From NCBI GenBank assembly GCA_002118135.1, contig BDIU01000240.1:186001-250000 (forward strand): a DNA stretch of 64,000 nt. Reading direction: 5' to 3'. This stretch comes from Trebouxia sp. TZW2008 (lineage: Eukaryota > Chlorophyta > Trebouxiophyceae > Trebouxiales > Trebouxiaceae). The notes under the pieces are model-generated. The model ran no database searches. It saw only the letters and a list, made by a program, of their open reading frames with translations, and had not been told where the DNA came from. A program made the position numbers and the translations under genes. Position 1 is the first letter of the stretch, and every line of letters starts with the position of its first letter. Positions 27,801 to 37,400 of this stretch are shown in pieces.

Positions 27801-30800
27801 CCCTAGCAAGTCAGCCAAGCAGGCCACTAGCATGTTACCTGTAAGTCTTGCTGGACACCGTGATCGCTTTGATTGTTGGAAGCAGACAGCACCGTCTGCG
27901 TTACCAAACTGTTGAAGCTGACTTGTCCTGTACTGTGGTGCAGGGGTCTATTTGAGCGGCACAAGCTGCTGCTGTCACTGCAGATGTGTGTACGCATTCT
28001 GCAGTCAGCCTCCCAGGTCAACAGTGAGGAGTGGCAATTCTTCCTCAAAGGTGGACAAGTGCTGGACCGTTCCCAACAGCCGCCCAACCCAGGGCCCGCT
28101 TGGCTGTCTGACCTCTCCTGGGACAGCATCACTGAACTGGATCACTTGCCCAACTTCAAGGTAGGTTTTTGTTTCTTCTACAGATCTGATTTGCTAGAGA
28201 TGTGCCTTATTCTCTACTACACCACTGAAATCAGGGCCCGCCTGGCTGTCTGACCTCTTCTGGGACAGCATCACTGAGCTGGACCACCTGCCCAACTTCA
28301 AGGCAGGCTTTTGTTCCTTGTCCATATGCGTCTTACCTGGGGTATGCCTTGTTGGCTGATGTATCACCGAACTCAGGGCCCACCTGGTTGTCTGACCCCT
28401 GCTGGGACAGCAAAACTGAGCTCGACCATCTGCCCATCTTCAAGGTCGCCTTTGCCTCTGTTGTTACACCCTGTATCCTGTACCACGTACCCTGCACACT
28501 TTGGGGTGAGTAATAGTATACTTTGGGGCAAGGGGTAGTACCTTGTACCCTGTGCAGAGTTGTGACTTTGCCAAGGCTCCCTTTTTGACTGCTGCATCAA
28601 TGACCACCTGCCCAATTTCAAGGTCTTTTCCCTTTCATGGCCAAATATGTATCCGCGACGTGGCCCATGCTGACTGAATTATTAGCACTGCATGACACTT
28701 TTGGCTTTGTGATAGTCATCAAGAAATCTCTTCGTGGCCAAGAGGAAGTATCTTAGTTGACATTGAAACCATGAGTGCCATGTCTTGTGTGAGCTGAACC
28801 ACGCTTGTGATGCAGGGTATCATTGGCAGCTTTGAGACTTCTATTGATGCCTGGGAGAGGTGGTACCGTGCCAATGAGCCTGAGGCTACTGAGCTGCCTG
28901 GTGAATGGGAAGCCAAGTGCAATGAGCTGCAGCGCATGGTGCTCATCAGATGCCTCAGGCAAGCTGCTTTCTGCTCTGTATGGCTAAACAAACTGCAAAC
29001 TACGCAACCGACGAGCATTTCTGAATCTCTTGTCAGCAGCCCAGCTTGAGACAGATGTGACCTGCTGCATGCATGTCAACCAGCTACTACTACTAGTCTA
29101 AGCAAATATCAAACATGCTGACTGCTATCACAGTTTACTGCATGCTTGCGTGAGTCATGCTGTTGTACTGAATTGTATATGCTGGTGCCTGCAGACCTGA
29201 CAGAGCCATCTTTGCCTCCACAAGCTATGTCGCCAACTCCCTGGGACGCAAGTTTGTGGAGCCGCCTGTACTTGATCTTGGGGAGACCCTTGGGGACTCC
29301 ACCCCCATGTCGCCCCTCATCTTTGTGCTGTCTGCTGGGGTGGACCCCACCCAGATCCTGCGCAAGCTGGCTGTGGAGCGCGGCATGGATGCTAAATTCT
29401 TCACAGTGGCATTGGGGCAAGGCCAGGTCAGTCTGACCCATGTGACTCTCCTCAATCTTCTCAAGCCACCCACACGACTGTCCTAGGCATTTCTCTCAGG
29501 CTGATTTCTTGTCTGTAAATCATGTAATTCTTCTGATTGTTCTCAAGCTGAGTTGTAGCTAATATGCCCATTGCACAATATTCTGTATCTATCCTTCTGC
29601 CTTCCTATTGGCTTTTGTTGGCGTTGCAGGCGCCAGTAGCGTCCAAGCTGATTCAGGAGGGCATGGTGGGTGGCCACTGGGTGTTTTTGGCCAACTGTCA
29701 TCTTATGACCAGCTGGCTGCCTGCCCTAGACAAGCTGGTAGAAGGGCTAGAGGCCAAGAAGCCCCACCCTGACTTCCGCCTGTGGCTGTCCAGCAGCCCC
29801 TCCCCCCTCTTCCCCATTGCTATCCTGCAGCGGGGTATCAAGATGACCACTGAACCGCCCAAGGTGTGCCCCTTGTGCTGCCAATCACAGCTGTACTGTG
29901 TTTCATGTCCAGACAGGGTCAAGCCGCCTGATATTGTGTGACTGTGCTGTCATGCAGCATGATCTTTCCAAAAGGCATGCGAAGCATGCTTCATGTAAGC
30001 ACTGTATATATGAAGCAGTGCATGTCTGATCCTTCGCTGTTGCGAGTCATGTCATGTGATTGAAACATGTAGCGGATGAGACACGTACAGCAGCTGATCT
30101 GAGTGATTGTCAGTCACTGCATGCAGCCACACAAGTCACTTAGTTCATTGTGCTTGCCTGCACAATGATTGGAATACGTGTGCAGGGGCTGCGCGCAAAC
30201 CTGACGCGGCTGTACAACACAGTCAGTGAGGAGAGCTACACAGAGTGCAAGGCGCAGCACAAGTACCAGAAGCTGCTGTTTGCGCTCATCTACTTCCACT
30301 CTGTACTGCTGGAGCGGCGCAAGTTCAGATCAGTTGGTCTCAACATTCCCTATGACTTCAATGACACAGACTACAAGGTGCTGCAGCTCCCGGCTTTCTT
30401 TTTTGCACTAGCATTGATGCTGCTTTCTCATTTACAAAATCTAGATAGAATAGTCAGTGTAAGCACAGTGCAGTTTTGAGAACAAAACGTTGCAGTTGGA
30501 CTGCAGTGGCATCTCTGAGTCAGGCCCATTTGATATAAGGACGCTTTCTTGGTGATCAAGGCATTGGTTGTAAGGAGCACTGTCATTGAATGAATACAAT
30601 GGGGCTACTGCTGCACAACAGTATGTTCCTGTTTTCAGGGCAAAGCAAAGGGCGCTTTGTTAGTTACAGCAGAATGTTGACTAGACATGAAAGCTAGATT
30701 GGAGAGCAAACATTTGCCTGCAGGTGTCAGATGACCTGCTGAAGAAGTACCTGGACAGCTATGTGGAGACTCCCTGGGCGGCCCTCAAGTACCTCATTGC

Positions 30801-33721
30801 AGAGGCCAACTACGGTGGAAGAGTCACAGATGAGCTGGATCGACGTGTCCTCAACTCCTACCTCAACAAGTAAGCCAACAAGACATGTGAATCGCCACAC
30901 CTCTTGGCTGACATCACTAGACAGCAAGTATTGATTGCCTCCTGAAATTGTCTGGGTGAAGCCCCTATGAAGTAAGTAAGACTCTGAGGTCCATTGATTG
31001 CTCATTTGCTTGATTGCTTGGACTGGCTCTTGCTTCATGTCAACACTGCCTTAGCCTCAATGGCTGCTGTATCTGGTCGCTGCAAAACCTCAGAGCGCTA
31101 GCTTACAGAGGACAGCAGCTGCGCAATCACTCGATACAGTTCGTGCTGAGAGGTGCATGACAATGACTGAGGTGCAGAGCTTGCTTTGCTGTTCAGGTTC
31201 TACTGTGAGGAGGCGTTGACCATCCCAGCATACCCCTTGTCGCCTCTGCCGCTGTACTGCATCCCTGAAGCCTCTTCACTACAAGGCTTCAAGGTACACC
31301 TTTGTGCAATTTGTCCTGATTGCCATCATCATCAACGTCCACAGTACTCTGGTACAGATTGCGAATAAAGCTTGCAGCTATGCTTTGCCTGCATAGCATA
31401 TGAGCTGACATGAGACCAATGGGTTGATTGGGTGCCGACATTGGTGTGATGAACACATGAGCCTATTCCTGTAGGCTGCAGATAGAGCAACTGCACATAG
31501 CCTGTCTCAATGCTCAAAGCTGTTGGCCAGCATCATGATAGAGCTGCCTAACTGCAGGACTACATTGGCACTCTGCCGGCAGTGGATCGCGCAGAGGCAT
31601 TTGGGCAGCACCCTAATGCCGACATCGCCTACCAGATAGAGGACAGCTGGCTGGTGCTTGAGAGTCTGCTGTCGCTGCAGCCTCAGACGGCCCTTGCCCC
31701 TGGCGCTAGGTCGAGGGAGGACACTGTTGCAGCCATCTGCGCTGACCTGCTGGAACAGGTACTGCCTGTCATAATTGACATGCCTAGCTGTTGAATGCAA
31801 AGTGGCAGTCAGCCTACAATAGCTTTTGACAAGGTGTATTGCATGCAATGGAAGCTTCCCTGAACAAACATGACTCAGTCCTTCTATTTGCAGCATCATT
31901 GCTGTGGTTTGAAACCAAGGAGTTCAGCAGGTCACATCTGGCTTGCAAACCTCTGAATTCAACGCTTGATGATTGATTGTTTGCTTCTGACCAGCAGACT
32001 GAAGGCTCTGGCTGGCTGTGACAGCTCTGAGCACTTGCACTTGATGTGTCTCATCATGCTCATGATATGCAGTGATGGCCCTTAGCAGCCACAGATCAAA
32101 TGCACTGCACTTAGTCATGCCCCCTGAACAGGTGCCTGGGCCATTTGACCTGGAGGCAGTAATGAAGAGCAAGGCATCAGACCCATCAGCGCTGCATGTT
32201 GTGCTGCTGCAAGAGGTGGAGCGGTACAACAGCCTGCTGGTGCGGCTTTGCAGCAGCTGCAGCCAGGTGCAGGCTGGCCTCAAGGGCCTGGTAGTCATGT
32301 CAGCTGACTTGGATGAGATCGCTGATGCCCTGTTCAGTGCCAAGGTATGCTTTGCTGCCAATCACTACTTGCTGATGCTCAGTTGCCATCAAGCAAATCG
32401 ATGATGCCCCTCACAACCATAGCACCAATATTGAAGTGAAAGCCTCCAGCACACTTACCGCTGCTGATGCGTATTGATCATGAGCAGTCGCAAGGCATCA
32501 TTGTGTGTACAATGGCTAGTCCCATCATGAGTGATTCTGATGGTGTGTCATATGTGCAGGTGCCGCCAGCCTGGCTGAAGGCATATCCCAGCTTGAAGGC
32601 TCTGGGCCCCTGGACACGTGACCTGCTTCAGCGTCTGGACCAGCTGAAGCGCTGGATTGACAAGGGCTACCCTGTCTGCTACTGGCTGGCTGGCTTTACA
32701 TACCCCACTGCCTTCCTGACTGCCGTCCTGCAGGTCTGCCTCACTCCATCTGACAGCCTGAGTATGTAGTGATCTGCCAGCAATCTGTGCTTTTCAGCTG
32801 TATTGCATGCTGAAGTTGCATAGCCCTGCTGTCACACAAAGCAGAATCTGCAGCTTGACCACCTGTCACACTGCACAACATCCAATTGAGCAAGCCTGCA
32901 GTGAGTCACAGGCCTAAGCTGGGGATTGTCATCGAGTGCAATGCCCATTCAGCAAACTGTGTGACAGATTTGCTCATGCCAAGGTGGTGAGTTATGTGTG
33001 CAATGTACTGATAACATTCTGACACGAGCGTCATGTCTGCAGACAACTGCTCGGAAGAACAGCATCCCTATCGACAGCCTGTCCTTTGAGTACAGCGTAG
33101 TCAACATCGATGAGCGTGAGCTGCAACAGCCACCCAAGGAGGGAGTCTACGTCAAGGTAAATCCAAACCGGGGCACACTGCGGAGCATGCCATTCTGCAG
33201 CTTCACAATGCTGTTTGCCTGCCTGCTACCAAAGCATGCTCAGCCATCTCAACTGCATAGAAAGTGCACAGCTCTGAGGCATTTTGCATTGACTCATCAC
33301 ATCTTCTCTCCTAGCTGACTTGGCAACAGATGCTGGCGTCATGCCTGCTTTGTGAGTCCCCTCTGCCAACAGAGATTGACTTCAGTCCTTTGACTCAACA
33401 CAGTGCTGAAGCTGAGCTGATTCTGCTGTGCAGGGGATGTTCCTTGAAGGGGCGGGATGGGACTTTGAGGAGGGCTGTTTGTGCGAGCCCAACCCTATGG
33501 AGCTCATTGTGCCCATGCCTGTCTTCCTGTTCAAGCCAGTTGAAAACAAGAAGAAGTCTCAGAAGGGCTTGTACAGTTGCCCCTTGTACATATACCCACA
33601 CAGGACAGGCACAAGGGAGCGGCCATCCTTCATGATCAATGTAGACTTGAAGTGTGGCAATGCTGATTCAGATCACTGGATCATGAGAGGCACAGCCCTG
33701 CTGTTGTCGCTGGCCACATGA
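829..33721 (+). CDS. DHC10-like: Axonemal inner-arm dynein heavy chain, I1 (dynein f) 1-beta / DNAH2 class, 5' partial
   Basis: Motor ATPase that drives flagellar bending as a heavy chain of the two-headed inner-arm dynein I1. I assembled 65 exons in one continuous frame (about 3,870 residues); every splice phase agrees. Order: N-terminal tail, linker, AAA1-AAA4 P-loops, coiled-coil stalk with microtubule-binding tip, AAA5, AAA6, C-terminal domain, stop TGA at 33719-33721. Visible motifs include [10 protein letters not shown] (AAA1), GKTGAGKS (AAA2), GGVGVGKT (AAA3) and GVGGSGRKS (AAA4). The linker reads [12 protein letters not shown] and [11 protein letters not shown], which resembles DNAH2/DHC10 more than the outer-arm or 1-alpha chains; this subclass call is from memory of the family. 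The first visible exon aligns near residue 450-500 of such proteins, so the true start lies upstream of the window. Exon coordinates are given in the segment entries below. Four introns use GC donors. Confidence 0.96.
1011..1330 (+). repeat. Exon-edge tandem copies: dynein exon 1 3' end
   Basis: AACTTTGACAAGCACCTGCT at 1027 recurs at 1131 and, as AAGTTTGACAGGCACCTGCT, at 1234: periods 104 and 103. The intronic copies have stops (TGA before the second, TAG inside the third). Confidence 0.93.
4160..4300 (+). repeat. Exon-edge tandem copy: dynein exon 8 start
   Basis: GCACGTGGTCA at the acceptor (4269) is preceded by a copy at 4182 in which the acceptor reads AAG; period 87. Flanking ACACAAACAT is shared. 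Confidence 0.85.
6146..6345 (+). repeat. Exon-edge tandem copy: dynein exon 11 3' end
   Basis: ACTCAGGAAGCACCCTACAA with its GAG-GTCAGC donor recurs as ACTCAGATAGCAACCTACAG with GAT-GTCACT; period about 128. Confidence 0.8.
7537..10747 (+). other. Dynein segment: linker (DHC_N2), exons 14-20
   Basis: Exons 7537-7773, 8101-8322, 8534-8686, 9047-9254, 9629-9819, 10128-10358, 10598-10747. The linker is the mechanical element that swings across the AAA ring. Landmarks: [87 protein letters not shown] and QLRFYWDKE, all in the order expected for the family. All phases close. This is the stretch on which the 1-beta/DNAH2 assignment mainly rests. Confidence 0.95.
11070..13210 (+). other. Dynein segment: AAA1 (main ATPase site), exons 21-25
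   Basis: Exons 11070-11237, 11588-11776, 12080-12298, 12529-12643, 12999-13210. AAA1 hydrolyses the ATP that powers the stroke. Walker A is [10 protein letters not shown] at the end of exon 21; the residues before it read GGNPL, where I would expect GGAPA in most dyneins. Walker B is ACLDEFNRI in exon 22, and the conserved [13 protein letters not shown] follows in exon 23. Exon 22 ends with a GC donor (CAG then GCAAGC at 11777), and its 303-nt intron is stop-free and in frame. Confidence 0.96.
13205..13510 (+). repeat. Exon-edge tandem copies: dynein exon 25 donor
   Basis: Donor-to-intron block GTGTTGCTCCTGTCCT...ATCACAAGAAGCTTTGTG at 13211 recurs at 13333 and 13455: periods 122 and 122. Confidence 0.88.
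13752..15563 (+). other. Dynein segment: AAA2, exons 26-29
   Basis: Exons 13752-13925, 14151-14411, 14724-14899, 15333-15563. AAA2 is the structural nucleotide-binding module. Walker A is GKTGAGKS in exon 26 and the Walker B region is [20 protein letters not shown] in exon 27. Exon 28 carries [16 protein letters not shown], the usual dynein sensor segment. Exon 29 ends in phase 2 exactly before what would read as a TGA stop if unspliced; the GTGATC donor at 15564 removes it. Confidence 0.95.
15898..18593 (+). other. Dynein segment: AAA3, exons 30-35
   Basis: Exons 15898-16023, 16307-16571, 16890-17020, 17328-17433, 17829-18101, 18357-18593. AAA3 is the regulatory nucleotide site. Walker A is GGVGVGKT in exon 31, Walker B is [10 protein letters not shown] in exon 32, and the conserved DYGFWYDR / PPGGGRN run crosses the 32/33 junction. 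The last 63 nt of exon 35 start the five-copy 112-bp array described separately. Confidence 0.95.
18531..19041 (+). repeat. Exon-edge array: dynein exon 35 3' end, five copies, 112-bp period
   Basis: Exon tail 18531-18593; copies 18644-18706, 18756-18818, 18868-18930 and 18980-19041. Spacing 113, 112, 112, 112. Copies 2-4 are exactly 63 nt, open in the exon frame and followed by GTGA; copy 5 has lost one base and reads AAC-GTGAGA. Confidence 0.97.
19136..19235 (+). repeat. Dispersed repeat family A, copy 2
   Basis: In dynein intron 35. Shares TAGCACAGGACCA, GATTGCTCCAGTATGTA, GCTGGGCCTGCTGAGCC and TCTAGCATA with the copy at 58985. Confidence 0.85.
19356..21214 (+). other. Dynein segment: AAA4, exons 36-41
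   Basis: Exons 19356-19429, 19681-19888, 20020-20116, 20318-20521, 20778-20905, 21099-21214. The P-loop is GVGGSGRKS (exon 37) and Walker B is VFVFDETQI (exon 38). [15 protein letters not shown] in exon 40 and [13 protein letters not shown] in exon 41 are the usual lead into the stalk. Exon 39 has a weak donor (GTCCGT at 20522), fixed by phase and by the next exon. Confidence 0.95.
21506..24221 (+). other. Dynein segment: coiled-coil stalk and microtubule-binding domain, exons 42-47
   Basis: Exons 21506-21722, 22104-22259, 22579-22788, 23086-23289, 23630-23726, 24055-24221. Exons 42-43 encode the outgoing helix (Lys/Glu/Ala-rich heptads), exon 44 begins with [11 protein letters not shown] and leads through the microtubule-binding tip, and exons 45-47 encode the returning helix ([20 protein letters not shown]). 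The 297-nt intron between exons 44 and 45 is stop-free and in frame with both. Confidence 0.94.
24660..25060 (+). repeat. Exon-edge tandem copy: dynein exon 48 3' end
   Basis: CTCATGATTGACCCTCAG (donor at 24687) recurs as CTCATGATCGACCCTCAG ending at 24886; period 200. The copy's donor reads GCGCCT. Confidence 0.9.
26277..26455 (+). repeat. Exon-edge tandem copy: dynein exon 51 3' end
   Basis: GTGGTCAAAGTCGCCCAGGG at 26280 recurs as GTGGTCGAGGTGGCACAGGG at 26371; period 91. The exon itself has a GC donor; the copy reads CAG-TCGTGC, with no donor. Confidence 0.92.
27535..27740 (+). repeat. Exon-edge tandem copy: dynein exon 53 3' end
   Basis: ACCTATGCTGTCTACAAATA recurs as ACCTACGCTGTCTATAAAAT, period 102; the donor AAG-GTGATT has become AAA-ATGATT. 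Confidence 0.92.
28092..28622 (+). repeat. Exon-edge array: dynein exon 54 3' end, four copies, 142-bp period
   Basis: Exon tail 28092-28160 (69 nt); copies 28234-28302 and 28376-28444, both 69 nt and open in the exon frame; a shorter fourth copy ends at 28622. Spacing 142, 142, 178. Sites after the copies: GCAGGC, GTCGCC, GTCTTT. Confidence 0.97.
30490..30610 (+). mobile_element. Family B MITE copy, degenerate
   Basis: Dynein intron 58. Shares GGACTGCAGTGGCATCTCTG, ATATAAGGACG and TTTCTTGGTGA. Left half missing. Confidence 0.6.
30724..33721 (+). other. Dynein segment: C-terminal domain, exons 59-65
   Basis: Exons 30724-30869, 31197-31293, 31558-31758, 32132-32344, 32560-32733, 33043-33156, 33434-33721. 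Landmarks: [65 protein letters not shown] across the last junction, and a terminal [12 protein letters not shown] before TGA. The C-terminal domain caps the AAA ring in axonemal dyneins. Confidence 0.95.
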
Positions 33722-33901
33722 GTGACCTCAAAAGGCTCATAGATTTGATGTCTTGCCCTGTACCATCATGCAGCTTTAGATATGCACTTACATTGGACAC
33801 ATGCATTCTTTGGGTTTTAGGACACATGCTGATTTCAGTGTGGACTGTGTAGAGAGAGCACTGGCATCACACTCAAATGGGAGTTCTTTTCCCAACAGTC
33901 T

Positions 33902-33906
33902 TGTAA
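33902..33906 (+). terminator. Candidate poly(A) signal TGTAA of the dynein gene
   Basis: TGTAA lies 181 nt after the dynein stop codon. UGUAA is the usual poly(A) signal in chlorophyte algae. Position and family knowledge only. Confidence 0.45.
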
Positions 33907-34118
33907 CTGCCTGAGTGTCATGCCTCGTATGCAAGGCTGCTGTGTGCATTTACTGCAGACTGCTAGACCGCACAAGCTGTCAACCGCACATGAAAATTGT
34001 AGCAGTGCTAAGTGCGATGTGTTGCATCAACTTAAACGGGTTCGGACAAAACCAAGTCTAAAGGACAACAAATGCCATTCTACATTACATGGTGCTTCAC
34101 AATGAAACTTGCTTTTGA

Positions 34119-34123
34119 TTACA
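34119..34123 (-). terminator. Candidate poly(A) signal of nitrate reductase (TGTAA, minus strand)
   Basis: TTACA on the plus strand, about 365 nt past the nitrate reductase stop. A second match lies at 34085-34089. Either could be used; neither is proven. Confidence 0.3.
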
Positions 34124-34485
34124 TTGCTGGGGACAGCTGCATGCTAAAACAATTGATCAGGTCAGCAAATTGCAGCTGCCTAGGTGTTAAAACATCTGAC
34201 AGCATGTCTTTGTCTGCTGCAATTTCTCACGCAAACAATACTAAAGTATCAAATGAAATAGAATGAACTGTGTTAAACTGCACCACTTGCAAATCTCAAA
34301 AATGTGCTCAGGATAGTGTCAGTAGAAGATCAACAGTAGAGACGCTGCAGCAAACAATGAACAAATTGTTTGCCCCATCAAGCTGCACTTGACCTTGTCG
34401 AAGCAATATGGTACAGGCACCATGAAAACCAACATGCAAGTTCTCTACTCTAGAATTGCCGCAATACTCAACACAGGCCAGGACC

Positions 34486-37400
34486 TCAGAAAATCACAAT
34501 GTTCTCCTTCGGGTAGCCCAGCTGATCCAGAGCTGGCATACACGCCTGATCAATCATGCCTTGAGGCCCACACAACAATGCCAGTGTGGTTTCTGAAGAC
34601 CCAAACAATTGTTCCTTCATGAGGTTTATGGTCACTCTCCCCACACTGCCTTTCTCATATTTGCCATCTTTGGGTCTGCTGAGCAGATAGTGTATGCAGA
34701 AGCGCTGATCTTGCGCCAATGCATCTAGTTCCTGCTCCAACAGGATGTCATCCTGTGTCTGGTTGGCAAAGATGAGCTTGATCATGGTGGGGTCCTCAGG
34801 ATCTTTCAAAACCGCCTGCAAACGTACATTTCTGCTTTTCAGCGCTCTTTGCCATCAGCAGATTGTGGTGCAGCCTGCCAGGAAAGTCAGCACTTGCTGT
34901 CAAAGCGACCAGCAACTAGACATGACCTGCTAACAAACAACATTCACTATCTACAGCCCAAACTGCAGTATCAGATCAAAGTTATCTGCTTTAAGGGTGC
35001 AGAAGAAAATGCTGATGTCTGTGAAAGACACTGAATACTCCGACAGCGACAACCAGACAGCGACAGTAAGACAGTGCCATCAAGACAGTGACACTCAAAA
35101 CACTGACACTCAGACACTGACATTCAGACAGGACCTACAAAGGACGAATACCTGGACCACTTGCCACATGGGAGTGATGCCGGTGCCTCCAGCAATCATG
35201 CTCATCTGCTTCACCTTGCCTTCATGCCCATGGTGACTGTAGATGCCTTTGCCCTTGTACACAAAGTGACCCAGAGGTCCCTTCACATCAATGCTGTCGC
35301 CTATTGCCATCTTTTCCATATACTGCGTCATGCGCCCTCCCTGCATTAGCAAAAGGCCTGAGCTATCTGGGCAGCTCATAAACCTGACTAAGCATGTTGC
35401 AACACTTGGGAGCTTTGGCAGGACAGGAAGCAATACAGCAAAGCCATATGAACAACGTGTGCTGTGAACAGAGTCAGGTTGCTGTATCTGTCATGGCAAC
35501 GGGTGCAATTCAGTGCTCATACACACGCCAGTCACACTATTTCCACAAGTGCAACTCATGAGTCACAGCCATTTTCATTTACATAAACATCAAAATTGTA
35601 ATGCACAGCACAGCACACCACAGCAGGCACAAAGCCTCACCAGAGGGAAGGCTGGGTTGGTGTTGGCAAAGTAGACCTTCACCACCAGATCGAAGTAACC
35701 TACATCATCATCACAGCTGGTGGGGGTGTAGGCTCGCATCACCATCTCACCCTTGTCCTGCATTTCCAATAAATCTCTGTTTGTGTCAATTGGTGCAAAC
35801 TGCCAGCAGCCGTACAAAGGGCTTGTTATTTGCAGTGTTGATAACACAGGCTGACAGTGACAAGTAAGAAGCAGCAATAGCAAGTGATGCCCTGCTACAT
35901 GCAGTCATGCCCATGATGCAGCAGCAAACATTGACCAGCGGGTGGCCGGCATGACAGAGCCGTTTGACTGCCACACAGGGCAAACTGGCAAAACATGGCA
36001 AGTTGAGAATCAAGGGCGACTTAAATTGCCAAAGAGTCAAGTAGGTAGCTACCCTTTGCAAGTGACCACAGTAGTATGTCGCGTACTTCAGCACAGGTGC
36101 TAGAGGTGTGTACCTTTGCATAGAAGAACATGTGCTGGCCAATAGGCAGGCCCAGGCGGTGCTCAGGGGTCTGCAGGGCAAATCTGAACAGGCGTGTGTT
36201 GTGTGACAGCTCGATCTTCTCCTTGAGCTTGAAGGGCAGCTTCTTCTTGGGGTTCAAGGCAAACTTGGTGTGGCCCCCACCCCCCACCCCAAGCTTGCCC
36301 TCATCATTCATCTCCTGTGACACATCGCAATGTTTTCAGCATTGCAATACAGCACAACTCAGAGCACTGTGATCATTGAAGGCACTCAGCAGCAGAGACT
36401 GTACTGGTCAGCACACAGTCGCGCCTGTACCAATGTCACCAAGTATTGGTCCTGCATCATGCATTAGCGATCCTCAAGATGTTATGGGCATGCAGCTCAC
36501 TCCAGCATCATGAATTGACAAAGAACTTTTTGCAGCCACAGTCACATCAATGCTTAGCACCACATAGCACACATACAGCGGCCAGCAGCAGCAGCAATGC
36601 AGGCAAAACGCTTCTCATCTGCGCAGCGCATGACTGAGAAACCTACCCAGTTTGCACAACCAGTCGCATGCAGAGCAAAGCAGCCCGTACCTGCTTGTCA
36701 ATAGGCGCCCTTTCAGGCAGCACACCATCCCTCACTTCTGCCTTGTTGCCAATCTGACCAATCACGCATTCCACAAGCATGGACTTGTCACACATGGATG
36801 CACAACAGTACAGAACAGAAGTTGCATGCCAAGCAAAGAAGCACCAACCTGCTTGTCAATGGGCGCCCTTTCAGGAGGGACATCGTCACTAGCCTCCGCC
36901 TTGTTGCCGATCTGGCCAATCATGTAGTCAGCAAGCATGGTCTTGGCCTTGGAAGAGTGAATGGCATTGAACTCTTCAGTTGCGTCTTGACCCCCAACCA
37001 TGAGAATGGATTCAGCTCCTCCTGGGTGACCTGACAGGAACTTGGTACCGTCGTACACCTTGTTGTCATGCACAAACCAGACAGACTCCCTGCTGTCGTG
37101 CTTTTCCACCTGCATAGCGTACTGCAGCTGTTGACTCCTTTTTGCAGTATAGGGAGGTGAGCAGCAAACTGAATGCAAGAGATGCCAAAGACGCTTTGAT
37201 CCGTTTTGATGCATGGTTGAAGTGGCACATGCAGTACGGGGCAAGCATCCCTGCTAGCTGAGCATTCATCAGGCACAATTGCCAACGTGCAGATTTGAAA
37301 TGTCAAAAGAGTTGGCTCTGCTGTTTCACATGCAATTTTGGTACTGTCAAGGTGCAGGATCTGCTTTCTGTGTAATTTCGGCACCCCCATTTGAGCAGTG

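Larger units (their letters stand above)
27316..30377 (+). other. Dynein segment: AAA6, exons 53-58
   Basis: Exons 27316-27569, 27944-28160, 28816-28958, 29195-29426, 29630-29863, 30186-30377. Landmarks: [56 protein letters not shown] and [18 protein letters not shown]. Exon 55 ends with a GC donor (28959, CAG then GCAAGC). The tail of exon 54 begins the 142-bp array. Confidence 0.95.
33722..34485. other. Convergent intergenic region, dynein / nitrate reductase
   Basis: It holds both 3' untranslated regions. Apart from the TGTAA at 33902 and minus-strand TGTAA matches (TTACA on plus at 34085-34089 and 34119-34123), I see no conserved coding. Confidence 0.6.

Noticed and set aside
34486..34821. 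Possible separate small reductase gene (NADH-binding domain alone)
   Set aside because: Frame, phase and domain order make it the last exon of nitrate reductase.
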